Source of the DNA: Eisenbergiella tayi
GTDB lineage: Bacteria > Bacillota > Clostridia > Lachnospirales > Lachnospiraceae
Length of the DNA: 64,000 nucleotides
Reading direction: 5' to 3'
NCBI RefSeq assembly: GCF_001881565.1
Contig: NZ_MPDJ01000006.1
Location: forward strand, 62,001 to 126,000
Part shown: positions 43,527-52,198 of the stretch, in pieces
Position numbering within the stretch: position 1 is the stretch's first letter
Layout of the letters: every line of letters starts with the position of its first letter
Position numbers and translations under genes: made by a program
The notes under the pieces: model-generated
Told to the model about the DNA's origin: nothing
What the model saw: the letters and a program-made list of their open reading frames with translations, nothing else
Databases searched by the model: none

Positions 43527-44232
43527 CGTCAATTGTAATGATCTGTCCTGTCATATAAGCCGGTGCATTTACAAGCTGTCCCACAAGGGAAGCCACTTCT
43601 TCTGGGGTACCTATGCGGTCGGCAGGAATTTCTTCAATGAGAGCATCCATTTCCTCTTTTGCAAAACACCGGTTCATATCGGTATCAATAACACCGCAGG
43701 CTACAGCATTTACCTGTATATTACTGGGAGCCAGTTCCTTGGCTAAAGCCCTGGTAAAGCTGTTCACCGCCCCCTTTGATGCGGAATAGGCCGTTTCCAT
43801 GGATGCTCCTGCCTGTCCCCATACAGATGAGATATTAATAATCCGCCCCTGTTTGGCATGCACCATAAGAGGTATGGCATTCCGGCACGTATAAAAACAG
43901 CTGTCCAGATTAGTGGCCATAACCCGCCGCCATTCTTCAGCCGACATGTCAGATAAAAGGCCGATATAAGAAATTCCCGCATTATTAACCAGCACATCCA
44001 GTCCGGAGACAGATTCAAAAAGCCTGTTCACTGTTTCATAATCTCCCATATCTCCCTGAAAAGAGGTACAGGCAATATCATATTTCTCCTCCAGATACAG
44101 ACAAAATGCATTTAATTCATCTATAGAATGCAGACAGGTAAGCAGCAGATCAAATCCCTGCCCTGCCAGTTCCTCAGCTACAGCCCTCCCAATTCCCCGG
44201 GCAGCGCCGGTCACCAACGCTTTTTTTCCCAT
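43513..44232 (-). CDS. SDR oxidoreductase, FabG / EF-P 5-aminopentanone reductase-like
   Basis: 239 residues, minus strand. GAARGIGRAVA binds NADP; NNAG, the catalytic Ser in ISSVWG and YSASK complete the classical SDR triad; the protein ends in ITIDGGWL. The LLTCLHSIDEL segment after beta-2 resembles Clostridial proteins annotated as EF-P 5-aminopentanone reductase (YmfI), but 3-oxoacyl-ACP or uronate reductases are alternatives. GGAGG lies upstream. Its start is only 29 bases from the long palindrome at 44262-44542, so its promoter must lie in or beyond that element. Confidence 0.8.
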   Translation of the reverse strand: MGKKALVTGAARGIGRAVAEELAGQGFDLLLTCLHSIDELNAFCLYLEEKYDIACTSFQGDMGDYETVNRLFESVSGLDVLVNNAGISYIGLLSDMSAEEWRRVMATNLDSCFYTCRNAIPLMVHAKQGRIINISSVWGQAGASMETAYSASKGAVNSFTRALAKELAPSNIQVNAVACGVIDTDMNRCFAKEEMDALIEEIPADRIGTPEEVASLVGQLVNAPAYMTGQIITIDGGWL

Positions 44233-44261
44233 AACCAGTCCTCCATTTCCTTAACTTTGCT

Positions 44262-44542
44262 GTCTGCGGATATCCTGTGCCGCCATCCCCTTTGCCTGTA
44301 CTGTCCCCTCTCTGTCCGGGGCTTTTTGTCCGGCTGTCCGTGCTGCAAGGTTCCTGTGCAGGCACGCTTTCGCTCGGATAAACACGCAGCGGTACTAAGG
44401 TTGCAAAATACGCAACCTAAGGACCGGCGTTTTCATACGGCCTTTACAGGAATCCTTGCAGCACGGACAGCCGGACAAAAAGCCCCGGACAGAGAGGGGA
44501 CAGTACAGGCGAAGGGGATGGCGGCACAGGATATCCGCAGAC
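44262..44542. repeat. 281-bp near-perfect palindrome with nested central hairpin
   Basis: Left arm 44262-44357 and right arm 44446-44542 are reverse complements over 96 bases with one substitution and one inserted base. The 88-base loop contains AGGTTGC/GCAACCT (about 44397-44417) and imperfect outer pairing, so a cruciform with a branched tip can form. It lies between the divergent SDR and trxB-like genes. The plan is the same as at 16864-17234, but the arm sequences differ. No transposase or target duplication is visible. Confidence 0.9.
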
Positions 44543-44580
44543 TCCATAATTTTTCCTATTATAACATATATGCATGCAGG

Positions 44581-44609
44581 TTGAAAGCTGAGGCGGAAAC
44601 CGGTATAAT
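44581..44609 (+). promoter_or_regulatory. Promoter of the trxB-like gene
   Basis: TTGAAA-N17-TATAAT, starting 39 bases after the palindrome ends. Confidence 0.75.
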
Positions 44610-44675
44610 AAGAAGAGCAGAAACAGGATATATATAAATCAACAGGTAAGTATTATAGAGTAAAGGGGTAAAAGT

Positions 44676-45581
44676 ATGCATGATTTGATTATTATCGGTT
44701 CGGGACCGGCAGGGCTCAGCGCTGCGGTATACGGAAGAAGGGCCGGATTTTCTACATTAGTAATAGAAAAGAATCCCATGAGCGGCGGCCAGGTGCTCAA
44801 CACCTATGAAGTGGACAATTATCTGGGGCTTCCCGGAATCAATGGTTTTGATATGGGGATGAAATTCAGGGAGCATGCGGAGAAAATGCAGGCGGAATTT
44901 ATAGAAGCCGATGTCCTGGGTGTTGAGGATATGGGAGATTATAAGCTGGTAAAAACGGCGGATGGCGACTATGAGGCAAAAGCGGTCATCATAGCTTCCG
45001 GTGCTTCCCACAGCCATCTGGGTGTGCCCGGGGAAGAGGAATTAAGCGGTATGGGAGTTTCCTACTGTGCGACCTGTGACGGAGCTTTTTTCCGGGGAAA
45101 GACGGTTGCCGTGATTGGCGGCGGGGATGTTGCGGTAGAGGATGCCATTTTCCTGGCCAGAGCTTGCGAAAAGGTGTATCTGATCCATCGCCGTGACAGC
45201 CTGCGGGCGGCGCAGTCCCTTCAGGATACCATGCTTGCCCTTCCTAATGTAGAGGTGTGCTGGAACAGCGTTGTGGAAAGTATCAATGGAGAGGGACGTG
45301 TAAATTCAATTACCCTGGTTCATAAAAATGGAGGAACCAAAAGTGAACTTGCGGTACAGGGTGTTTTCATAGCCGTGGGAATCAAGCCTAATTCCGAAAG
45401 CTTTATTACTAATATAGCGGCGGATGAGAAGGGCTATCTGATTGCCGGGGAGGACTGTGCAACAAGTATGCCTGGAGTATTCGCGGCCGGGGATATCCGG
45501 ACGAAGAAGCTACGCCAGATTGTAACCGCAGTAGCGGACGGAGCCAATGCAGTTGAGGGCATACAGGAATACTTCCTGTAG
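44676..45581 (+). CDS. trxB: Thioredoxin-disulfide reductase
   Basis: 301 residues. The FAD-binding GSGPAGLSAAVYG lies at residues 8-20, the redox-active CATC at 131-134, the NADPH-binding GGGDVAVEDA just after, and the second FAD motif GVFAAGDIR near the end. This is the full low-molecular-weight TrxB layout. It passes electrons from NADPH to thioredoxin in the cytoplasm. No thioredoxin gene is adjacent, so a specialised partner is possible. AAAGGGG precedes the start; the promoter is near-consensus. Confidence 0.93.
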   Translation: MHDLIIIGSGPAGLSAAVYGRRAGFSTLVIEKNPMSGGQVLNTYEVDNYLGLPGINGFDMGMKFREHAEKMQAEFIEADVLGVEDMGDYKLVKTADGDYEAKAVIIASGASHSHLGVPGEEELSGMGVSYCATCDGAFFRGKTVAVIGGGDVAVEDAIFLARACEKVYLIHRRDSLRAAQSLQDTMLALPNVEVCWNSVVESINGEGRVNSITLVHKNGGTKSELAVQGVFIAVGIKPNSESFITNIAADEKGYLIAGEDCATSMPGVFAAGDIRTKKLRQIVTAVADGANAVEGIQEYFL

Positions 45582-45712
45582 GAATGCTTCCCGCAGACCA
45601 TATTCATTTTTTATTACATTTTAAATATTAAATGTTACGTAATATTTATTTTTGTTAATTTATTCCATAACTAATACGAATATTTCAAAAATTCAAAAAA
45701 TGTTCACAATTT

Positions 45713-45740
45713 GAAAAGAAGGGTTTAAACCCTTCTTTTC
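45713..45740. terminator. Perfect 28-bp palindrome, terminator after trxB
   Basis: Fourteen bases are followed directly by their reverse complement, with A-rich and T-rich ends. The rest of the 300-base gap is A/T-rich; a second hairpin (TTTAAAGGGA with TCCTTTTAAA) lies near 45752-45776. Confidence 0.7.
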
Positions 45741-45797
45741 CTGATTTTATGCGGTTTTAAAGGGATTTTCCTTTTAAAGTCGTTTTTTGTGTAAAGG

Positions 45798-45862
45798 TTG
45801 ACAAAGAAAGCCTTCGGTGGTATAGTTAACAACAGATGTAATAATTTCGTAACAAATGTAAC
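45798..45862 (+). promoter_or_regulatory. Promoter and WalR-like repeats of the NlpC/P60 gene
   Basis: TTGACA-N17-TATAGT (45798-45826). Just downstream, TGTAAT-N5-CGTAAC (45837-45853) fits the WalR box TGTWAH-N5-TGTWAH with one mismatch, and TGTAAC repeats at 45857-45862. WalR controls cell-wall hydrolases in Firmicutes; the position after the start site would favour repression. Confidence 0.6.
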
Positions 45863-45889
45863 AGTTCAATTGATATTTTGGAGGAACTC

Positions 45890-47176
45890 ATGAAATATAC
45901 ACGCGTGAAAGCAGTGACATGTGCACTGACTGCATCGGCAATGTTATTCAGTACAGCAGCAATGCAGACAAGTGCATCCGGTGTATCTTATGAACTCCCG
46001 GCAGCTGGTGTTGGCCTTGCTCTGGATGAAGGCAGTTCCCTTGGAAGTGTACAGGAAGCGGCGGATCAAAGTGAAAAGGCTGAACAGACCGTTCAGGTTG
46101 CACAGGAATCTTCAGATTTGACTTCTGCTGATATGGAATCGGGAATTACCGGAGTGGGAGAATCTTCAATTGACGCTCAGGTTGACAGCCACATTCAGGA
46201 GCAGCAGACAGAAGTTGCAATCGCCAATGGGGTTGGAGTAGCCAGTGTTCTGGATGCCGTAGTGAATCCGGAACCGATAGTTTCTTCTTCTAATACGGCG
46301 GCCGGTGATAATACCGCATCAGGCGGACAGGCTGTTGTGCCGACAGATACGTTTGCTGTTGGAGAAGCGGCAGAATTGCCCAAAACGATTGTAGAGCCGA
46401 TTAATTTGAAGGAAACACAGACAGCTAAGACAGAAACAGAAGAGAAGCCTGCACAGGAAGAAACAGTTCAGGCCGATGATAATAAGCAGGAAAAGGAATC
46501 CGAAAAGGAAACAGAGTCTAAGAAGGAATCAGAATCTTCCACGGAAAGCTCAAAGGAAACAGCTTCCGAGACTTCTTCGGAAACCAAATCGGAAACAGCC
46601 TCCGAGACCACGACAGAGACTTCTTCTGAAACAACATCCGAGACTGCTACAGAAACAACGACCGAGACAACAACGGAAACAGCAACAGAGACTGCCACTG
46701 AGACAGAAAGCCCGGCAGGCATGGAGTCTTCCACAGCAGTGGAAACTGCAGCCACCCAGGAAAGCTCTAAAGAGTCTTCCACCCAGGCGGCGGAAACGCC
46801 TTCCTCAGCAGCATCGGTATCCACTCATGGAAGCGGCAATGCAGTAGTTGATTATGCGGTTCAGTTTGTTGGCAATCCGTATGTATATGGCGGGACAAGC
46901 CTTACAAACGGCGCTGACTGCTCCGGATTTGTTATGAGCGTATATGAGAACTTTGGCGTATCTCTTCCTCATTCCTCCACAGCAGACAGAAATGTAGGCG
47001 TGGATGTGGGCGGACTTGAAAATGCACAGCCCGGCGATCTTGTATGCTACAGCGGACATGTTGGAATCTATATCGGAGACGGACAGATTGTACACGCGAG
47101 TACAGCGAGCACCGGAATCAAGATTTCGGATGCTGATTACAGAACTCCGGTTGCTGTAAGAAGAGTTATCCAGTAA
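45890..47176 (+). CDS. Secreted NlpC/P60 peptidoglycan endopeptidase with Ser/Thr/Glu linker
   Basis: 428 residues from ATG 45890, with GGAGG six bases upstream. Residues 1-31 are a Sec signal peptide ending near ASA. About 35-190 are a region of unknown fold; about 195-310 a low-complexity Glu/Thr/Ser linker. The C-terminal 110 residues are NlpC/P60 with Cys344 (ADCSGF), His390 (GHVGIYIG) and His402 (IVHAS). It should cut stem peptides in the cell wall. No SH3 or LysM binding domain is seen. Promoter repeats suggest WalRK control. Confidence 0.92.
   Translation: MKYTRVKAVTCALTASAMLFSTAAMQTSASGVSYELPAAGVGLALDEGSSLGSVQEAADQSEKAEQTVQVAQESSDLTSADMESGITGVGESSIDAQVDSHIQEQQTEVAIANGVGVASVLDAVVNPEPIVSSSNTAAGDNTASGGQAVVPTDTFAVGEAAELPKTIVEPINLKETQTAKTETEEKPAQEETVQADDNKQEKESEKETESKKESESSTESSKETASETSSETKSETASETTTETSSETTSETATETTTETTTETATETATETESPAGMESSTAVETAATQESSKESSTQAAETPSSAASVSTHGSGNAVVDYAVQFVGNPYVYGGTSLTNGADCSGFVMSVYENFGVSLPHSSTADRNVGVDVGGLENAQPGDLVCYSGHVGIYIGDGQIVHASTASTGIKISDADYRTPVAVRRVIQ
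46480..46710 (+). repeat. Low-complexity Glu-Thr/Ser coding repeat
   Basis: Degenerate six- to nine-base units encoding ET(A/T/S) and SE(T) pairs form the wall-spanning linker of the NlpC/P60 protein. Copy number may vary between strains. Confidence 0.75.
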
Positions 47177-47194
47177 TAATCAGAATATTCAGGA

Positions 47195-47228
47195 CGGGAT
47201 ATGAATGTAAATTCATATCCCGTTTTTT
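47195..47228 (+). terminator. Terminator after the NlpC/P60 gene
   Basis: A perfect 12-bp stem (47195-47206 with 47211-47222), GTAA loop and six T. Confidence 0.92.
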
Positions 47229-47232
47229 AGGT

Positions 47233-47303
47233 GCGCCCGGCGGCATGTGTTTCCGCGAAAATGCCGGGAACGTATCGGCCGGAATTATCCGCCGAATGGG
47301 CGC
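47233..47303. other. GC-rich structured element between nlpC and hpf
   Basis: GCGCCC-GGCGG (47233-47243) can pair with CCGCC-GAAT-GGGCGC (47289-47303). It stands out as GC-rich in an A/T-rich gap. It may be a structured RNA or a decayed palindrome. Confidence 0.35.
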
Positions 47304-47468
47304 CGATCCCATGTGCGGAGCTGTTGTACGTCATACTTCGATATCTCTAAAGACTGATAAAATCAGCTAATTGTCAGACACTTTATGAGTTATCTGAAAA
47401 TGTGCTGATTTTAAGCGGTTTGTAAAATCTGCACAAAATCTGATGTTTTTTGTCGAAAAGGGAATTTT

Positions 47469-47551
47469 TTAACCACAAAGATATCCACATAAAAAAGGCG
47501 GTATTTATGAGGGTTTGGGAGTTATACACGAAGTTATACACATTATCCACA
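47469..47551. other. Cluster of DnaA-box-like 9-mers
   Basis: TTATACACG (47522), TTATACACA (47534) and TTATCCACA (47543) stand in tandem; the last two match the DnaA consensus TTATNCACA exactly. One-mismatch versions are TTAACCACA (47469) and ATATCCACA (47481). All point the same way. A/T-rich DNA follows to 47700. No dnaA or dnaN gene is nearby. Confidence 0.65.
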
Positions 47552-47702
47552 GTTTGGGAAAGTATTTCACAGCTGTGCGGGAGAACGTATATTGAAACGA
47601 ATGTTCTGGTAAGTTCCACGAATTTTACAGAATAATTACAAAAATATGTCGTTTTGCATTGACTGAAACAAATATAAATTTTCAGTTAAAATTCTGAAAA
47701 CA

Positions 47703-47732
47703 TTGCATGCGGGTGTGGGGATATGGTATAAT
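47703..47732 (+). promoter_or_regulatory. Promoter of hpf
   Basis: TTGCAT-N18-TATAAT, about 90 bases before the hpf start codon. Confidence 0.6.
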
Positions 47733-47820
47733 CCATTTAAGGACAAAAGGACATGCTACAGGACGCGACAGGCGGTATTGCCTTTGTGCCTAATATGAAA
47801 CAGAAGGGATGATGATCAGC

Positions 47821-48348
47821 ATGAAATTCATTATCAGCGGAAAGAACATCGAAATAACGCAGGGGCTTCGCAGCGCCGTGGAATCGAAGATCGGAAAGCT
47901 GGAGAAGTACTTCACCCAGGAAACAGAAGTACTCGTAACGCTGAGCGTTGAAAAAGACAGACAGAAGATAGAGGTAACAATCCCGGTAAAAGGCAGTATT
48001 ATCAGGTCGGAACAGACAAGCAACGATATGTACGTGTCCATTGACCTGGTTGAAGAGGTAATTGAGAGACAGCTTAAGAAATATAAGAATAAAATCATGG
48101 ACAAGCATCAGTCCGGCGGCAATTTCCAGCAGGCTTTTATCGAGAAGGATTATCCCGAGGAAGAGGAAGTGCAGATTGTCAGAACCAAGAAGTTTGACAT
48201 CAAGCCGATGTATCCCGAAGATGCATGCATCCAGATGGAGCTGCTGGGACATAACTTCTTTGTTTTCTTCAATGCGGAAACAGATCAGGTCAACGTGGTA
48301 TATAAGAGAAAAGGAAATACTTATGGTTTGATTGAACCTGAATACTAA
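47821..48348 (+). CDS. hpf: Ribosome hibernation-promoting factor, long form
   Basis: 175 residues from ATG 47821, where homologues begin MKFIISGKN; ATGs at 47809 and 47812 lie too close to the AAGGG. The N-terminal RaiA/YfiA domain (about 1-95) binds the 30S decoding site. The C-terminal domain (about 115-175: IVRTKKFDIKPMYPEDACIQMELLGHNFFVFFNAET) dimerises to pair 70S ribosomes into 100S particles. It protects ribosomes in stationary phase. DnaA-box-like sequences lie 270 bases upstream; a terminator follows. Confidence 0.95.
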   Translation: MKFIISGKNIEITQGLRSAVESKIGKLEKYFTQETEVLVTLSVEKDRQKIEVTIPVKGSIIRSEQTSNDMYVSIDLVEEVIERQLKKYKNKIMDKHQSGGNFQQAFIEKDYPEEEEVQIVRTKKFDIKPMYPEDACIQMELLGHNFFVFFNAETDQVNVVYKRKGNTYGLIEPEY

Positions 48349-48380
48349 AGGTTAGGCCATATAAGTGTATAAAAGACAGG

Positions 48381-48417
48381 AAAGCCTCATGAGCATTAAG
48401 CTTGTGGGGCTTTTTTT
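48381..48417 (+). terminator. Terminator after hpf
   Basis: AAAGCC...GGCTTT with inner AGC/GCT pairing, followed by a run of T. Confidence 0.8.
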
Positions 48418-48454
48418 AAACCATATTTTAATAAATGAATCAAGTGTTTTTGCG

Positions 48455-48484
48455 GCGGCAGGAAGATTACCTGCTGCTTTTTTT
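48455..48484 (+). terminator. Second terminator-like hairpin after hpf
   Basis: GCGGCAGG (48455-48462) pairs with CCTGCTGC (48470-48477), followed by seven T. It lies 38 bases beyond the first and may back it up or end a short RNA. Confidence 0.75.
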
Positions 48485-48640
48485 GTCTTCTGCTGTTGGG
48501 AAAGGTGAAATGTGACAAATGACATATCGCCTGAACAAAAGAGATTAAAATATGATTGTGAAAATGCATAAAAATGATGCTCAAAATAAGTATAAAATAA
48601 CCAAAACAACGACGAAAAGAAAGGAAAATGAGAGAAGCTA

Positions 48641-48787
48641 TTGACAGCAGAATAATCGTGATATATTATTAGTAAAAATGATGAATAAATTGGTTTGTAA
48701 AATATTAATAGACATACTAAAAAACATTTATAGATTTAAAAATTATGCAATAATTACAAATTATACTCTTGTTTGGGTTAAACCAAA
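48641..48787 (+). promoter_or_regulatory. Promoter and operator-like dyad of the regulator gene
   Basis: TTGACA-N17-TATTAT (48641-48669) would give a leader of about 210 bases. TTTGG-N6-CCAAA at 48772-48787 is an imperfect dyad that may bind the encoded regulator. The rest of the A/T-rich gap shows no gene. Confidence 0.5.
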
Positions 48788-48883
48788 TGCGATTTTTGTG
48801 AAAAAAGCATATATCAAATTTGAAAATGATATTGTGCAAAATTACTAAAAACAACATATCTGATTGAGGCGGGAGAAGAAATT

Positions 48884-49951
48884 ATGAATCGGGAAAATAA
48901 AGAAATTGCAGATATTCTTCGAAAAGAAGTCAAACAGCTTCAGTCGGACCGATTGATAAAGCTGGAGTCTGAAAGAAAGCTGGAACAGAGGCTGATGGTA
49001 GGACGGCAGAGGATCCGGGAAGTAATAAACCAGCTTGTTTCAGAAGGGATCCTTATCAAGTATGAGGGCAAGGGAACATATATTGCGCCTATTGTTAAAA
49101 ACAAATATGTCAATCTCATCTGCTCACCGAGCATCAAGCTGAATGACCCTTTCTATAACAGGATGCTGATGGAACTCACCAGCTATTCGGCCAAGAACAG
49201 TGTGAATATGATTCCGCTGACATTGGATACTCTGGAAAATGGGGATATGATTTCCCCGGTATTGATGATTGGTAAATTCGAAGAGGACAGCCTGCAGAGG
49301 ATAAAGAAGATATATCCGCACATTATTTCCTTTGAAAATTATCCGGACCATGATGATTTCGCCCAGATTTACTTTGACCATTTCAAAATCGGCATCAACG
49401 CGGCTAAGGTCCTGGCCGGTTACGGACATAAAAAGGTGGTACATATTACCGGGCCGGATACATACGCTTCGGCCCTTTACCGGAAGAACGGCTTTATCCG
49501 GGGCTCGAGGAAAAATGGAATCGATTATGTGATTCTGGAAAGCAAGATGAATTTCAGAGGAGGCTACGCACTCGCGGACCAGGTTTCCAACCTCGTTATG
49601 ATTCGGAAATTCACAGCCGTATTTGCGGCGAACGACTGGATGGCAATCGGGCTGATTCAGGCGCTGAGGACAAAGGGGATAGAAGTCCCGGATCAGGTTT
49701 CGGTGCTCAGTGTGGATAATATCCCGCTGGCAAGCCAGTTTGCACCTGCGCTGACCACTTATTCCCTGGATGCGAACATGATGATTGCAGAATGTTTTTC
49801 ATTGATGGATGCTGCGGAGAGCAGGATGGGAAGCAGGGAAGAAAATAATGTTATGGATGAGCAGAAATTTCATAAGCGGGTCATTCTGCAGCCCATATTA
49901 ATAACCAGGGATACACTGATAAAACAAGATAATCCTTTTTCGGGAAGGTAA
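48884..49951 (+). CDS. GntR-type regulator with LacI-like sugar-binding domain
   Basis: 355 residues. The N-terminal GntR-type winged helix (about 5-70: LRKEVKQLQSDRLIKLESERKLEQRL..GRQRIREVINQLVSEG, ending KYEGKGTYIAP) is joined to a periplasmic-binding-protein-like effector domain (about 75-350: INAAKVLAGYGHKKVVHITGP, AANDWMAIGLIQALR), as in AraR. Such hybrids respond to arabinose or xylose. It sits 57 bases before the binding-protein gene and most probably controls the whole 50-63.6 kb unit. Confidence 0.9.
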   Translation: MNRENKEIADILRKEVKQLQSDRLIKLESERKLEQRLMVGRQRIREVINQLVSEGILIKYEGKGTYIAPIVKNKYVNLICSPSIKLNDPFYNRMLMELTSYSAKNSVNMIPLTLDTLENGDMISPVLMIGKFEEDSLQRIKKIYPHIISFENYPDHDDFAQIYFDHFKIGINAAKVLAGYGHKKVVHITGPDTYASALYRKNGFIRGSRKNGIDYVILESKMNFRGGYALADQVSNLVMIRKFTAVFAANDWMAIGLIQALRTKGIEVPDQVSVLSVDNIPLASQFAPALTTYSLDANMMIAECFSLMDAAESRMGSREENNVMDEQKFHKRVILQPILITRDTLIKQDNPFSGR

Positions 49952-50008
49952 CTGATGATGCAAAAGCTTCGGCTTTCGTTAAAAAAAGTAGAAAAGAGAG
50001 GTAGGAGA

Positions 50009-52027
50009 ATGAAAAAAAGAAAGATGATGGTATTGTTGATGTCCGTCTGTCTTGCGGCGGGGAGCATCGGCTGCGGGGGCCAGGCTCCGGCAGCGGCGCC
50101 GCCTTCGGGAGAGCAGCAGACTGCAGAGAGCACGCAGACGGCAGGAACGGAAACGCCGGCGCCGGATAATCTCGTCAGGGGAGGCGTTGGAGACGGGCAG
50201 TATAAAGAATCTCCGCTGGTGCATGAGCAGGTGGAAAAGGGAGAGCTTCCTCCGATTGAAGAGCGTCTTCCCAAAGAGCCGGCGGTGGTGGAGGTTGATG
50301 AAATCGGCGCATATGGAGGAACCTATGTGGGAGCGGCATTCGGCCCCAGCTCCGGACAGGTTGATACAGAGGGCCTGCGCTTCCAGTCACTTCTGACCAT
50401 TGAAAAGGATTTAAAGACATTTAAGCCCAATCTGATTCAGTCATATGAGATTAATGAGGATTCCACCCGGTTTACGATCCATTTGAGAGAAGGGATGAAG
50501 TGGTCAAACGGCGATGACCTGACTACGGATGACTGGATGTTCTGGTATACGGATATTCTCACCAACACCGATGTTAACCCTTCTGTGGAAGCGGCCTACT
50601 GCAGCAACGGCAAACCCATGGTTTATGAGCAGATAGATCCTTATACCCTGGATATCGTTTTTGAGGAGCCGAATCCGGCATTTGAAATCACGATGGCCCG
50701 TTATGCCACAAATATAATCCGGACGTTTTTTGCACCCAAGGAATATCTGAAGCAGTGGCATAAAACATATAACCCGGATGCGGATAAGCTGGCAAAAGAG
50801 GAAGGCTATGAATCCTGGATCCTCTGCTTTAAGGCTCATCTGGACAATTCCCAGGCACAGACAGACTGTGACGCGCCGGATGTTTATCCCTGGGTTCTCG
50901 ACAGGATAGATACGAACGGAAATAAATTTTTCGCCCGCAATCCTTATTATCATGTAGTGGATCAGGAGGGCAATCAGCTTCCGTATATTGATGAACAGGA
51001 AGCGATGATTGTGCAGGATAAGGATGTACGCGCCCTGAAGCTCATCAGCGGGGAAATCCATGCGGCAGGTGAAAACCCGCTTCCGGTTTCCGATTATACC
51101 ATGCTGAAGGAGAACGAAGCCAACGGCGATTATCAGGTATTCCTGTTTGAAAATACGAGAGGCTCCGACTGTGCGTTTACTTTCAATATCACGGATAAAA
51201 ATCCGGATTTAAGAGAGATTTTTACAAACGTGAAGTTCCGTCAGGCTATGAGCTATGCGCTGGACAGGAATACAATCAATGAAACGCTGTATTACGGAAA
51301 AGGCACGGTGAGACAGGCAACGGCATCAGCAGACGTTTCCTTCATGAAGGAGGAATTTGAAAATGCATTTATTGAATATGATGTGGATAAAGCCAATGCA
51401 CTGCTGGATGAATGTGGATATGAATGGAATTCGGCACATACGGTAAGGACAATGCCCAACGGGCAGGATTTCAATATTGTTTTGGAAACGATTGAGGAAT
51501 TTGTCCCCATGGCGGAAATGGCATGTGAGTATTGGAATGCGGTGGGTGTCAAGGTTACCCTGAAGCAGGTGGAACGTTCCTATTATCTGGAAAGAGGAGT
51601 CGGGAATGAACGTGACATGCAGGCGTTCACCATGGACAGCGTGGGTGAATTTAACCTGAGAGGCGCTGCTTTCAGCCGGCTTCGTCCGGGGAATGCCTAT
51701 GACGATCTGGAGTTCATGAGAGCATATAAGGATTATTGGGACAGCAACGGAGCCAAGGGAGAACAGCCTCCGGCGGAAATACAGGAAATCTACGATGACT
51801 GCCTGAAATTCGGAACCATGTCCAATACGGATCCGGAATATGCTGCGCTGGGAGAAAGTATTCTGAAGAGAATCAGTGACCAGTGCTGGTTCATTGGCGT
51901 ATCGGTTTCACCGCGTCTCGTTATCATCAGCAATCGTCTGGGCAACACTCCCACGGAAGGAACCTTTGCCAACGATTATAACTTCTGGAAGCCTTACCGC
52001 GGAGATACATGGTATTTCAAATATTAA
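50009..52027 (+). CDS. ABC substrate-binding lipoprotein, family 5 (Opp/Dpp type)
   Basis: 672 residues from ATG 50009, with AGGAG upstream and a proper signal peptide directly after; an ATG at 49955 would add a charged leader. Cys23 follows IG in a slightly atypical lipobox. A Pro/Ala/Glu-rich linker is followed by a family-5 binding domain (GMKWSNGDDLTTDDWMFWYTDI, LRPGNAYDDL). The family takes peptides, but several members in xylan and cellulose loci bind oligosaccharides. GH39 and a sugar-type regulator in the same unit support xylo- or arabino-oligosaccharide uptake. Confidence 0.9.
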   Translation: MKKRKMMVLLMSVCLAAGSIGCGGQAPAAAPPSGEQQTAESTQTAGTETPAPDNLVRGGVGDGQYKESPLVHEQVEKGELPPIEERLPKEPAVVEVDEIGAYGGTYVGAAFGPSSGQVDTEGLRFQSLLTIEKDLKTFKPNLIQSYEINEDSTRFTIHLREGMKWSNGDDLTTDDWMFWYTDILTNTDVNPSVEAAYCSNGKPMVYEQIDPYTLDIVFEEPNPAFEITMARYATNIIRTFFAPKEYLKQWHKTYNPDADKLAKEEGYESWILCFKAHLDNSQAQTDCDAPDVYPWVLDRIDTNGNKFFARNPYYHVVDQEGNQLPYIDEQEAMIVQDKDVRALKLISGEIHAAGENPLPVSDYTMLKENEANGDYQVFLFENTRGSDCAFTFNITDKNPDLREIFTNVKFRQAMSYALDRNTINETLYYGKGTVRQATASADVSFMKEEFENAFIEYDVDKANALLDECGYEWNSAHTVRTMPNGQDFNIVLETIEEFVPMAEMACEYWNAVGVKVTLKQVERSYYLERGVGNERDMQAFTMDSVGEFNLRGAAFSRLRPGNAYDDLEFMRAYKDYWDSNGAKGEQPPAEIQEIYDDCLKFGTMSNTDPEYAALGESILKRISDQCWFIGVSVSPRLVIISNRLGNTPTEGTFANDYNFWKPYRGDTWYFKY

Positions 52028-52104
52028 GTGAATAGAACGGAATAATTCAGACAGAAAGTATCACAGCTGCAGAACATATGAGACAGACATATGTTTGGTA
52101 AATG

Positions 52105-52134
52105 GCGGGGAGGTACAGACATGTGCCTCCCCGT
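52105..52134 (+). other. Intercistronic hairpin after the family-5 binding-protein gene
   Basis: GCGGGGAGG pairs with CCTCCCCGT (one G-T pair), no T-tract. It likely raises the ratio of binding protein to permease message. Confidence 0.7.
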
Positions 52135-52198
52135 CACGCGGTTTATATACCGGGACCGGTTTGCTGCCCGGAGGGGAAGAAGGAGGGGTCAAAGATAA

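Noticed and set aside
43513..44232. D-mannonate (fructuronate) oxidoreductase partnering uxuA
   Set aside because: The protein is a short FabG-type SDR on the opposite strand with its own terminator, unlike UxuB-type enzymes, so the link to uxuA is weak.
46468..46824. Antisense frame rich in Val and Ser over the NlpC/P60 linker
   Set aside because: It is the mirror of the Glu/Thr/Ser repeat codons; no start signals or homology.
47450..47635. 61-codon frame over the DnaA-box cluster
   Set aside because: No convincing start signal and no recognisable protein; the sequence is better explained by DnaA-box-like repeats.
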